A DNA stretch of 22,355 nucleotides, taken from contig NZ_CALLWC010000007.1 of the NCBI RefSeq assembly GCF_938015785.1, positions 1-22,355 of the forward strand, written 5' to 3'. Shown here in pieces: positions 7,453 to 15,013 of the stretch (position 1 is the first letter of the stretch; each line of letters opens with the position of its first letter). The position numbers were made by a program, and so were the translations under genes. This stretch comes from an uncultured Campylobacter sp. (lineage in GTDB: Bacteria; Campylobacterota; Campylobacteria; Campylobacterales; Campylobacteraceae). The notes beneath the pieces were generated by a model. It was not told the origin of the DNA. It did not search any database and was given only the letters and a program-made list of their open reading frames with translations.

Positions 7453-8594
7453 CTAAGCCCCTTGTAAATTTTATATAAAACCCGCAATAGAGCGGGGTTT
7501 GCGTAAAACAAAACCATTAAAATTTTTTGCGCCCTATTTGCGTGGCGCATGAAAAATTTAAAGTTTAAATTTTCACGCACAAAGCCGTGCAGCTGCGAAA
7601 TGACGGCAGCCGCTTCATCGCCGCCCAACGCCTCGTCGCTATTTGGCGCCTTATCGCTTGAAATTTCGCCCGCGCCCTCTTTCGCGCTCGAATTTATGGC
7701 GCCGCTAGCAGGCGCGCTCATCTGCGATCTTATCATCATAAACGCCGTATTTAGGGCGGATTCGCAGCGCGTGAAGTTCGCCTCCTCCCTTAGCTGCGGA
7801 TATGCAGAGACGATGGAGTCCGTAAATCTGCGCACGGCGGGGATCGCAGCCAGGTGGCGGCGCGAGAATGAATTAACGGTCGAGCCCGCCCTTACGCGGT
7901 AAAAATATAAAATTTCATCCGTGCACGCCGTAATAGAAGCGTTAAAAATATCAAAAAATATCGCCACATCCTCATAGATCTGCCCCGTAGGAAAGCGCAA
8001 AGCAGTGAAAATTTCGCGAGCAAACAGCGCGCGCCAAACCGCGGTGCTAAAATACGGATCCTGCGTGCAGCTGCGTCTAAAAAGCTCTTGCGGCGATATT
8101 TTGTATTCGCCTGCGTTGGCATTTGAATTTGCAGCTCCTCCTGGATCGCTAATCTCTTTAGAATTTTGATTTTCTTTAGAATTTAAAGCCGCCTTTAAAT
8201 TATTTATTTCGCTCTCGTCGCTAAATGCTGTGTAGCCGCACATAGCTATTTTGGTGCAAAATTTCTGCGTCAGACGAAAAAGCGTCTCAATCAAATCAAG
8301 GCTTATCAAGTCGTCGCTGTCTACGAAACTGATAAACTCCCCGCGAGCGACATCCAAAGCAGCGTTTCGCGCGCTAGCCTGCCCGCCGTTTGGTTTATGC
8401 AGCACGCACACACGGGGATCGCGCGCAGCGTATTCGTCGCAAATCGCCTCGCTACCATCATTTGATCCATCATCTACGAGCAAAATTTCTAAGTTCGTAT
8501 AGGTCTGCGCCGTGATGCGCTCCATGCAAGCGCGCAGAAATTCTTTGACATTATAAACGGGGATGATGACCGAGATTAGGGGATTTTCGCTCAT
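7449..8594 (-). CDS. GT2-family glycosyltransferase in the pglI position
   Basis: This is a GT-A fold family-2 transferase. The N-terminal NPLISVIIPVYNVKEFLRACMERI and LLVDDGSNDGS bind the nucleotide sugar, NGGQASARN follows, and VDSDD (residues 91-95) is the metal-binding DXD motif. The C-terminal half keeps QIYEDVAIFFD and YFYRVRAGSTVN typical of capsule/LOS GT2 enzymes. By position it replaces pglI, the branching glucosyltransferase of C. jejuni, but its sequence looks like generic capsule-type GT2 enzymes, so the symbol is not assigned. Two low-complexity stretches interrupt it: residues 126-164 (LNSKENQNSKE type) and 292-328 (Ser/Ala/Asp/Glu-rich). It shares one base with the pglH stop (TAATG) and overlaps the next gene by 4 nt. 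It probably adds a branch or terminal sugar to the N-glycan lipid precursor. Confidence 0.85.
   Translation of the reverse strand: MSENPLISVIIPVYNVKEFLRACMERITAQTYTNLEILLVDDGSNDGSEAICDEYAARDPRVCVLHKPNGGQASARNAALDVARGEFISFVDSDDLISLDLIETLFRLTQKFCTKIAMCGYTAFSDESEINNLKAALNSKENQNSKEISDPGGAANSNANAGEYKISPQELFRRSCTQDPYFSTAVWRALFAREIFTALRFPTGQIYEDVAIFFDIFNASITACTDEILYFYRVRAGSTVNSFSRRHLAAIPAVRRFTDSIVSAYPQLREEANFTRCESALNTAFMMIRSQMSAPASGAINSSAKEGAGEISSDKAPNSDEALGGDEAAAVISQLHGFVRENLNFKFFMRHANRAQKILMVLFYANPALLRVLYKIYKGLR
8103..8219 (-). repeat. Asn-Ser-rich insert in the GT2 glycosyltransferase
   Basis: Residues 126-164 carry NNLKAALNSKENQNSKE followed by ANSNANAG. The same TTTAGAATTT/TTAGAATTTTG plus-strand words occur here as in the pglB tract, read as Asn-Ser. 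The insert falls between the DXD half and the acceptor half, where GT2 relatives have a short loop. It is shorter than the other inserts and the repeat character is weaker. Confidence 0.55.
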
Positions 8595-9673
8595 TATTCC
8601 TCCCTGTGTATCGTAGCGGCTATGAAATCCAGCCAGCGTCGCCCGATCGTTTCAATTTTAAAGCTCTCCTCGCGCTTAGAGGCGTTTTGCACGAGCCGCT
8701 CGCGCAGCTTTTCGTCGCTCATTAGAATTTCAAGCTTTTTTGCGATGCTCGCGCTATCGCCTACAGGGCACAAAAACCCATCTACGCCATCGCTTATAAG
8801 CTCGCTAGGACCTGCGATGCAATCTGTGGAAATTCTAGCGGTGCCGAAAAATATGCTCTCCATCAAAATATTACAAAAGCCCTCCATCTTGGAGGTTACG
8901 ACGACGATTTTAGCACGTTCATATAAGCTTTCGATATCGCGCACAAAGCCGATGAACTGCACATTTAAGCGCAGCTTCGCAGCTAGGCTTTCAAGGCTCT
9001 TTCGCTCCTCTCCGTCGCCAGCGATCACCACCTTCCACTCTTTTAAAAGATTGAAATCTATAAGCGCAAGCGCCTTAAGAAGGACATCAAAGCCCTTATA
9101 GACATTGAGCCGGCCGGCTGCTAGGATGATATTTTCTTTAGGCGGGCGGGCGTCTTTAGCATGGCTGATCTCAAACATCGGATTAGGCATAATCACGCGA
9201 TTTTGCACATATGTGTAATGATCCAGATCAAATTTACTAAGCACACTAAGACCTGCAGCTTGCGGATAAAAGATCCGCTTTAGCGCTCGCCAGATCGGAC
9301 TTTTTAAAAAACGATGATTGGTGTGTTCGGAGACGATGATTTTCTGCCCGACTCCTAGATTTGCGATAAGCGTAAGGACATTGGTATTATCTAAAAACGA
9401 GATTACTACGTCAAATTTACGACTTTTTAGAAGCCTGTGCAAGGCCAAAATTTTATCGTAGCGCTTTTTTATATTGCCAAATACTCCCAAATCGCCCACT
9501 CCTAAATCCAAGCTAAGAAGCTCGATCTTAGGATCCAGCGCGTAAAACGGCTCATCTGCGTCAAATTTTATCACACAGACTTCATTCTCACGGCAGAAAA
9601 AATTTGCCAGCACGCTTAGCACGCGCTCGGCACCGCCCTTGCCTAAAGCAGAAATTACCATAGCTATTTTCAT
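8594..9673 (-). CDS. pglH: PglH, polymerising GalNAc-transferase of N-glycan assembly
   Basis: PglH adds the terminal alpha-1,4-GalNAc residues (three in C. jejuni) to the lipid-linked trisaccharide. The protein has 359 residues, the usual PglH length, and is the better match of the two paralogues here: MKIAMVISALGKGGAERVLSVLAN, CVIKFDADEPFYALD, ALHRLLKSRKFDVVISFLDNTNVLTLIANLG, VSEHTNHRFLKSPIWRALKRIFYP, VVIAGDGEERKSLE, LYERAKIVVVTS, and the EX7E motif in MEGFCNILMES. It starts one base before the pyruvyltransferase-like gene ends upstream (1-nt gap) and shares a base with the GT2 start. In C. jejuni pglH follows pglK; here it follows the FrhB/pyruvyltransferase pair. How many residues it adds in this organism is unknown. 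Confidence 0.88.
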   Translation of the reverse strand: MKIAMVISALGKGGAERVLSVLANFFCRENEVCVIKFDADEPFYALDPKIELLSLDLGVGDLGVFGNIKKRYDKILALHRLLKSRKFDVVISFLDNTNVLTLIANLGVGQKIIVSEHTNHRFLKSPIWRALKRIFYPQAAGLSVLSKFDLDHYTYVQNRVIMPNPMFEISHAKDARPPKENIILAAGRLNVYKGFDVLLKALALIDFNLLKEWKVVIAGDGEERKSLESLAAKLRLNVQFIGFVRDIESLYERAKIVVVTSKMEGFCNILMESIFFGTARISTDCIAGPSELISDGVDGFLCPVGDSASIAKKLEILMSDEKLRERLVQNASKREESFKIETIGRRWLDFIAATIHREE

Positions 9674-9674
9674 T

Positions 9675-10736
9675 TTATGAGCCTAAACTTATTTTTAAAA
9701 ATTTCATCGAATCCTCTCTTTTACGGCGCAACGCCTCATTTACGCCATCCCAATCGATAGTAGCGTTAAAGCGCGCGTCTTTGGGATCTTGCAAAGCTCT
9801 ATCTTCAAGCCCGAATAAGCCCAAAAGCGAGCTAAAGCGCGACGCGCCGCGACTGGCATTAACGAGCACAAAAAACGGCTTATTAAAGATTATGGAAAAT
9901 ACGCAGCCGTGAAATGAGTCGGTTAACACAAACTCTGCGCCCGCAATAGCGCTTAGCCACGCTTTTATGCCGATGCGGTTACCGCGGTCGTTCACCTCAT
10001 CTATCTCTAGGCCGCTTTGCTTTTTTAGTAGCTCTATCGCCGCTTCTGAGCGAGGCGATGGATCTAGGATATAGGCAAAACCCTTGCGCTGCGGCGCAAG
10101 GCTTAAAAATTTATCGTAAATCTCTTTGTTAGCCAAAAGTGTAGGATCCAGTACCAAGTGCGCATCTACGCCAAAGCATTCGCGCGCAAGCTTTACACCA
10201 TCGCGCTCGCGCACCGAAATAGCTTTAAATTTAGCCAAATTTGCAGCGTGAGCTTTTAAATCTGCGGGGTTTTTAAGCCCACAAAGCCTATCTCCGCCGA
10301 AGCTTGCAGCATAGGCGATCCGCGTGCAGTTAGGCGGCAAAAATCCAAGGCTAAAGCAATCTGCAAAATCCGCAAAATAGCTAGGGCGAAAAACCTGATC
10401 GCTTCCTAAAATCACCGCTTCAAAGCGTTCTTTCTCGCACAGCGCCTTTAAATCCGCAGGCGTGCAAACAGGCGCGGTTGAAGGAATATTTTCCGATACA
10501 AACTCGCTAGTATCGCGCTCGTAAGAGGGATTAAATTTCGCGCCGCAAAACTCCTTTTTAAGCGCGCATGCCACTAAAAATTTAAGATACGCAATCGATA
10601 GTTTGCTTCTTTGCAGGTGCAAGTTTACGAGCCACGGCTCATGCCCTAGCCCCACTAGCACGCGGCTTAGCGCATAAGCTTGTAAAATTCCGCCGTAATT
10701 ATTTACTAGCGGCAGGGTAAAAATCCCGATCTTCAT
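9675..10736 (-). CDS. Polysaccharide pyruvyl transferase family protein (PF04230 type)
   Basis: Members of this family (CsaB, WcaK, WcfO, Pvg1) move a pyruvyl group from phosphoenolpyruvate onto a sugar, giving a negatively charged ketal; some members do other glycan chemistry. The 353 residues show the typical opening MKIGIFTLPLVNNYGGILQAYAL, then VILGSDQVFRPSY, RIAYAASFGGDRL, ISVRERDGVKL, LDPTLL and the C-terminal ADFVLTDSFHG-like ...FVLTDSFHGCVFSIIFNKPFFVL signature. There is no signal peptide or membrane segment, so it acts in the cytoplasm, on the lipid-linked or nucleotide-linked sugar. It overlaps the FrhB-like gene by 4 nt and is followed by pglH after 1 nt, so it is made together with the N-glycan enzymes. 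This gene is absent from the C. jejuni pgl locus. Pyruvylation of the N-glycan is an inference from family and position. Confidence 0.85.
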   Translation of the reverse strand: MKIGIFTLPLVNNYGGILQAYALSRVLVGLGHEPWLVNLHLQRSKLSIAYLKFLVACALKKEFCGAKFNPSYERDTSEFVSENIPSTAPVCTPADLKALCEKERFEAVILGSDQVFRPSYFADFADCFSLGFLPPNCTRIAYAASFGGDRLCGLKNPADLKAHAANLAKFKAISVRERDGVKLARECFGVDAHLVLDPTLLANKEIYDKFLSLAPQRKGFAYILDPSPRSEAAIELLKKQSGLEIDEVNDRGNRIGIKAWLSAIAGAEFVLTDSFHGCVFSIIFNKPFFVLVNASRGASRFSSLLGLFGLEDRALQDPKDARFNATIDWDGVNEALRRKREDSMKFLKISLGS

Positions 10737-12355
10737 GCAAACTTCCTATAAATTTTATATGCCGCGATCTTTGGTAGCGCCAAAAGCGCTAGCGCTTTAT
10801 TCGCAGCGGCGATTTTTTTAAGCCTAGCAGCGATGAAATCATCACAATCAAAATGCGTAGCGCTATATCGCTGGATCTGAAGCTTCTGGCGCAATATGTA
10901 ACGCTTAAGCGGGTTTTTCGCGCCGTAGAAAATTTCGTTTTTGCACTCTACCTGGCTTTGTTGCGAGCGCTGTACCTCTGCTGCGGATATCCGCTCGCAA
11001 AAAATCGCCTCGCGTGCCTGCTTCGTAGGCTGCGAAAACAGCGCGTCGATCTGAGCTGTGCGCGTAATTACGAGCGATGTGCCGCGCCACTCGCTCATTT
11101 CGCTTTGTAGCCACGCATCCATCAGCACGACGTCGGCGCATTTGGCAAAAACGTCAGTGCAGGAGTTGCACGCAAGCGGCGTAAAAGCGCGCGAGCTCCA
11201 GTATGCAAAGGCGCTACTACTGCGATCGTCTATCGCCTCACTGCCGTCTGCAGCGCGAAATTTAAAGCCAAAGCTCATCGCACTTTTGCCCGCGATTTTA
11301 TATCTGTAATTAACCGCCGCGAGCTGCTTATGCTCTTTAAACGCAAGATCTGCTAGTTTATGCGTAAAACCAGCACCCTTGCCCTGTCCGCAAACCAGCC
11401 CAATAATAAAGCTTATGCGGGATTTAAGGCGCGGATTTTTGCTCGCAGCAAGCCTTAAAGCCTTAGCAAAGCATGGCAGCGCGCTGATCGCGTATCTGCC
11501 CTCGCGGCGCGACATCTCCTTTAGCACTGCTTCAAGCGTGAGCGGATAGTAAGCGGACGAGCGCGCACGAGTAAGCTCACCAGCATTTTTTATCACGCTA
11601 AATTTAAATAGCGGCGCGGAATTTTCGCCCGCATAATTTCGCGTGTTTTTAGAATTCTCGCAGGCAAAATCTTGCACTGATACGGAATTTTTACAAGAAG
11701 TTTTAGAATTCTGCGTGGAAATTTTATTTGTAAAATTTTGCGCGGAATTCTGTGTAAAATTTTCGCAAAAGGAATTTTGCGCACTCGTAAAATTTATAGA
11801 ATCATCGTCCGCCAAATTCTGCGTTAAATTCGGAATTGTGGAATTCTGTTCGGAATTTTTGGTTGCGGAATTTTGCAAATTCTGTGGCTGCGCTAAATTA
11901 TTGCAGGCAGAAAAATCACGCTTGGAATTTTGGGCTATAAAATCCCCCTCGTCCGCAGGCACAGCGCAAATCGCGTAATCAATGAGCCCGCGCGCAAAAA
12001 GCTCGCGAAAAATATAATCTCCCGCGCCGCCGCTTGCACTGCTTAAGCGCTGCGCTTCATCTTTTTTGTAGAATTTATAAGTGGCTAAAAACCTGCCAAA
12101 ATCTGGGCTAAAGCTTTCCAGCTCTGCGTATGATTTAGAATTTAGCTCATTTTCAAGCATGTCTTTTTCGTAAAACGGGCAGACTTTTAGGCAGATATCA
12201 CATTTGTCGCGGCACCCTTCGCCCTCCTCAGGCGCGTAAAATCCATTGCCTCCAAGCCGCATTTTTAGCACGCTAAAAGGGCAGCTACTCGCGCAGACGC
12301 CGCAGCCGATACAGCGGTCTTTCGTAACCACTTCGCTAATTACATTGAAGCTCAA
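10733..12355 (-). CDS. FrhB-like protein with two N-terminal 4Fe-4S motifs (coenzyme F420 hydrogenase beta-subunit family)
   Basis: The N-terminus carries a ferredoxin-like domain with C15-C18-C21-C25 (CIGCGVCASSCP) and C48-C52-C55-C59 (CRDKCDICLKVCP). The later part (about 250-450) is FrhB-like: ALPCFAKALR, IGLVCGQGKG, and a CNSC motif followed by ADVVLMDAWL and KGTSLV-like RGTSLVITRT. In this family such proteins are often next to pyruvyltransferases and Wzx in exopolysaccharide loci, as here, but their reaction is not established; a redox step on a sugar or flavin-dependent chemistry is a guess. A low-complexity Asn-Ser insert fills about residues 141-247, making the protein longer (540 aa) than usual (about 400-430). 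The start is TTG with AGGAGG 5 nt upstream, overlapping the wzx stop (TTGA). The organism need not make F420. Confidence 0.85.
   Translation of the reverse strand: MSFNVISEVVTKDRCIGCGVCASSCPFSVLKMRLGGNGFYAPEEGEGCRDKCDICLKVCPFYEKDMLENELNSKSYAELESFSPDFGRFLATYKFYKKDEAQRLSSASGGAGDYIFRELFARGLIDYAICAVPADEGDFIAQNSKRDFSACNNLAQPQNLQNSATKNSEQNSTIPNLTQNLADDDSINFTSAQNSFCENFTQNSAQNFTNKISTQNSKTSCKNSVSVQDFACENSKNTRNYAGENSAPLFKFSVIKNAGELTRARSSAYYPLTLEAVLKEMSRREGRYAISALPCFAKALRLAASKNPRLKSRISFIIGLVCGQGKGAGFTHKLADLAFKEHKQLAAVNYRYKIAGKSAMSFGFKFRAADGSEAIDDRSSSAFAYWSSRAFTPLACNSCTDVFAKCADVVLMDAWLQSEMSEWRGTSLVITRTAQIDALFSQPTKQAREAIFCERISAAEVQRSQQSQVECKNEIFYGAKNPLKRYILRQKLQIQRYSATHFDCDDFIAARLKKIAAANKALALLALPKIAAYKIYRKFA
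11615..11935 (-). repeat. Asn-Ser-rich insert in the FrhB-like protein
   Basis: About residues 141-247 consist of repeats such as QNSATKNSEQNS, TQNSAQNFTN and CKNSVSVQ, with both Asn-Ser and Asn-Phe-Thr units. On the plus strand the words GCGGAATTTT, AGAATTCT and AAAATTTTG recur, in the same reading phase as the pglB tract. The insert separates the Fe-S N-terminal part from the catalytic FrhB part, where relatives have no such sequence. Confidence 0.8.
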
Positions 12356-13890
12356 GCCCGCCTCCTTATCTTAGCCGCAATGCCGCCAAAAATCGCGCGT
12401 TCGTAATCGTTCATCGCCCAAAAATATGCGCTTAGCACAAACATAGCCGAATAAAGCCCGCCGCAAATTAGCAAAAAGCTCACTCCATGTAAGCCTAATG
12501 CGTAATTTATCGCTAGGCTTACTGCGATTGCGGGAGCAAATTTTACTACCATCGCGCCAATATTTCGCCAAAATTTAGCGATGTCGAGTCTGATTACACG
12601 AGCATAGTAGATATTCATCACGCAGATATTTAGCAAGGTGATCGCAAAAGCCGTACCGCACGCAGCGCCCACGCCACCGTAAGCCTTAGCTAGCGGGATA
12701 GAAATAGCGATATTTACGAGCGTGACGCAAAACGCGGCGATTGAGCGAAATTTGACTTTGTTTTTTGCCTGAAGCACGGCTAGGCCTAAATTTTGAATCA
12801 ACGGCACGCTTACTGGAAGTACCAAAATAAGCGCGATTGCGTATGAAATTTCATAATTTGTGCCAGCCCATAGCACGATAAACTCTCGCCCAAAAATCAC
12901 CAAAAGCGACGCGATAAAAAATATCACGTAAAATTGCAGCCTGCCTATCTTGATAAATTCCGCGCTAAGCTCGGAATCGGTGGAGTTTGCAGAGACCATT
13001 TTGGCAATTTTAGGAAGCATTACGCCGCTAATGGTGAGCGAAAGCGTGACGAAAGTGGCATTTATCGTGCTTGCTACGGCATACGTGGAGACCGCCGTAG
13101 CGCCTGCGACCGCGCCTAAGATAAAATTATCGACATTCCAGTTTACTTGATCGACTACGATGCCTAAAAATATAAAAAACGAGTAGCCAAAAATTTGCTT
13201 AAGCGTGGGGGTGTCGAAATTTCGCACGCTTATCACGGGCGAGACTTTGCGCTTGCAGTAGATGAAATCTGCCGCGACGCAGATTAAATTTACCGCCGTA
13301 GCGATGATTACGATCGCGATAGCCTTATATCCCAAAAGTAGCGCAGGCACCGCAGCTAGCGGCAGAGCGATCGTACGAAAGATCCCAATTATCTTGATAA
13401 ATACGAAATTCTCATGCGCTGTAAGGATCGACGAATAGATGCTAAAAGGAAAACTAATCGCTAAATTCGCAGTTAGCAGCATTAGCATAATGCGAATTTC
13501 GCCCATCTCGCTAGTGCTTAGCTTAGCGCCAAAAATCGCGTGCAGATTGGCCAGCAGCGCAGCTCCCGCAAGCACGACCACCGCGCTCATTACCAAATAC
13601 ACGCTAAAAATCGTGCCGTGCAGCTTATGCATGCGCTCCACTTCGCCACTTGAGGCGTATTTGGCGGTATAGACCGTCACGGCGTTGCCGAAACCTAAAT
13701 CCAAAATCGCCAAATAGCCGATAACGCTGCTTGATAAAGAATATAGCCCAAACTCGCTCTGCCCCAGCGCCCGCAGAAAAAACGGCGTATAAACCAAAGT
13801 AAGTATCGTAGAAACAAAGATATTCACATACGATAGCACGACGCCGAGCTTGCGCTGCGCGGCTTCGGGGGCGTTTAGAATTTTAAGCAA
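12352..13890 (-). CDS. Wzx-type (MOP superfamily) lipid-linked oligosaccharide flippase
   Basis: This integral membrane protein of 512 residues has about 12-14 hydrophobic segments and the hallmark N-terminus of Wzx/MOP transporters: YVNIFVSTILTLVYTPFFLRALGQSEFGLYSLSSS followed by a helix with DLGFGNAVTVYTAKY. Wzx proteins move undecaprenyl-PP-oligosaccharides across the inner membrane, driven by ion gradients. There are no Walker A/B or ABC signature motifs, so it is not the ABC flippase PglK. It occupies the pglK position directly after gne and before the glycosyltransferases, so flipping of the PglB substrate is the natural role. The start is TTG (13890) with AGGA 8 nt upstream; the C-terminal stop overlaps the FrhB-like start by 4 nt. 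An alternative is a flippase for another polysaccharide, but no other polysaccharide genes are nearby. Confidence 0.88.
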   Translation of the reverse strand: MLKILNAPEAAQRKLGVVLSYVNIFVSTILTLVYTPFFLRALGQSEFGLYSLSSSVIGYLAILDLGFGNAVTVYTAKYASSGEVERMHKLHGTIFSVYLVMSAVVVLAGAALLANLHAIFGAKLSTSEMGEIRIMLMLLTANLAISFPFSIYSSILTAHENFVFIKIIGIFRTIALPLAAVPALLLGYKAIAIVIIATAVNLICVAADFIYCKRKVSPVISVRNFDTPTLKQIFGYSFFIFLGIVVDQVNWNVDNFILGAVAGATAVSTYAVASTINATFVTLSLTISGVMLPKIAKMVSANSTDSELSAEFIKIGRLQFYVIFFIASLLVIFGREFIVLWAGTNYEISYAIALILVLPVSVPLIQNLGLAVLQAKNKVKFRSIAAFCVTLVNIAISIPLAKAYGGVGAACGTAFAITLLNICVMNIYYARVIRLDIAKFWRNIGAMVVKFAPAIAVSLAINYALGLHGVSFLLICGGLYSAMFVLSAYFWAMNDYERAIFGGIAAKIRRRA

Positions 13891-13971
13891 ACAAGGCTTC
13901 CTTTTGCTCGCCGCTATTAAACGCGACGGAGTAAAATTTTAAAATTTCAAATCGCACTTTCACGCTAGAAC

Positions 13972-14961
13972 CTAGAGCTTCTTTTCCCAATTTAGCGCGC
14001 TTAGGATGATCTCATCCAGGCTCTCGTGCTCAGGATGCCAAGAGGTTTTGGTGCGAATTTTATCCGCGTTTGAGATGAGGCAGGCAGGATCGCCCGCTCT
14101 GCGCGGAGCGATCTGCACTTTAAAATCCACGCCGCTTACTTTTTTGGCTTCATTGACGACCTCTTTTACGCTAAAGCCCGTGCCGTAGCCTACGTTAAAT
14201 ACCGCGCTATCACCGCTTTGCAGATAATCAAGCACCGCCAGATGCGCGCTTGCGAGGTCTTCTACGTGGATGTAGTCGCGTATGCAGGTGCCATCCTTGG
14301 TGTCGTAATCATCGCCGAAAATGCTCATCTTATCGCGCTTGCCGACGATAGTTTGAGTTGCAACCTTGATAAGATGCGTCGCGTTCGGATAGTTTTGCCC
14401 GATCGTGCCGTCGCTAGCCGCACCTGCAACGTTGAAGTAGCGCAAAATTCCATATTTAAAATTTGGATTTGCCGCCGCCACGTCTTTTAGCACCCACTCG
14501 ACCATCAGCTTGCTTCTGCCATACGGATTGATCGGATTTTGCGGAGTTTCTTCGCTTACTTGCGGGACGCCTGGCTCGCCGTAGGTCGCCGCAGTGGAGC
14601 TAAAGATGAAATCTTTCACGCCGTATTTGTTCGCAAGCGCGATTAAATTCATCGCGTTGGCGGTGTTGTTTAGATAGTATTTTAGCGGATTTTGCGTGCT
14701 TTCAAAAACCTCGATAAACGCCGCAAAGTGAATGATCGCGTCAAACTTTTCGCGCTTAAAAAGCTCCTCGATTGCAGGGATGTTTTCCAGGCTTTCCTGT
14801 ACGAACTCAAACTCGCCTATCTTGCGAAGCGCCTCGATCGCTCGCATAGAGCCTTTGCAAAGATTATCCAGTATGACGACGTCGTGGCGGTTCGCTTCTA
14901 AAAGCGCTTTTGCGACGTGGCTGCCGATGTATCCCGCGCCGCCTGTGATTAAAATTTTCAT
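13972..14961 (-). CDS. gne: Gne/GalE, UDP-GlcNAc(UDP-Glc) 4-epimerase
   Basis: This NAD-dependent short-chain (extended SDR) epimerase interconverts UDP-GlcNAc and UDP-GalNAc (and UDP-Glc/UDP-Gal), supplying GalNAc for N-glycan assembly. The 329 residues match C. jejuni Gne (328) closely: GGAGYIGSH (7-15) binds NAD, SSTAATYGEP (121-130) holds the active-site Ser/Thr, and Tyr147-x3-Lys151 (YGRSK) is the catalytic pair. ILRYFNVAGA, FGDDYDTKDGTCIRDYIHV and NVGYGTGFSVKEV follow. It is the first gene of the pgl operon: ATG at 14961 has AAGGAG 5 nt upstream and a TATAAT -10 box at 14998-15003. The wzx gene starts 81 nt downstream. In the family, dual specificity cannot be told from single specificity by eye. 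Confidence 0.93.
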   Translation of the reverse strand: MKILITGGAGYIGSHVAKALLEANRHDVVILDNLCKGSMRAIEALRKIGEFEFVQESLENIPAIEELFKREKFDAIIHFAAFIEVFESTQNPLKYYLNNTANAMNLIALANKYGVKDFIFSSTAATYGEPGVPQVSEETPQNPINPYGRSKLMVEWVLKDVAAANPNFKYGILRYFNVAGAASDGTIGQNYPNATHLIKVATQTIVGKRDKMSIFGDDYDTKDGTCIRDYIHVEDLASAHLAVLDYLQSGDSAVFNVGYGTGFSVKEVVNEAKKVSGVDFKVQIAPRRAGDPACLISNADKIRTKTSWHPEHESLDEIILSALNWEKKL

Positions 14962-14997
14962 CTATTCTCCTTCGGATCAAATTTATCAAAATACGCG

Positions 14998-15003
14998 ATT
15001 ATA
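14998..15003 (-). promoter_or_regulatory. Putative sigma-70 -10 box for gne and the pgl operon
   Basis: The minus strand reads GGCTATAATCGCG, a perfect TATAAT, 36 nt upstream of the gne ATG. It falls in the 52-bp gap between the DNA ligase stop and gne. The upstream AT-rich stretch overlaps the end of the ligase gene, and there is no clear -35, as is usual for Campylobacter sigma-70 promoters. Confidence 0.55.
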
Positions 15004-15013
15004 GCCCCTTAGA

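Noticed and set aside
8622..9101. A 159-codon plus-strand frame opposite pglH
   Set aside because: It is Ser/Arg/Leu-rich shadow coding opposite a well-supported glycosyltransferase.
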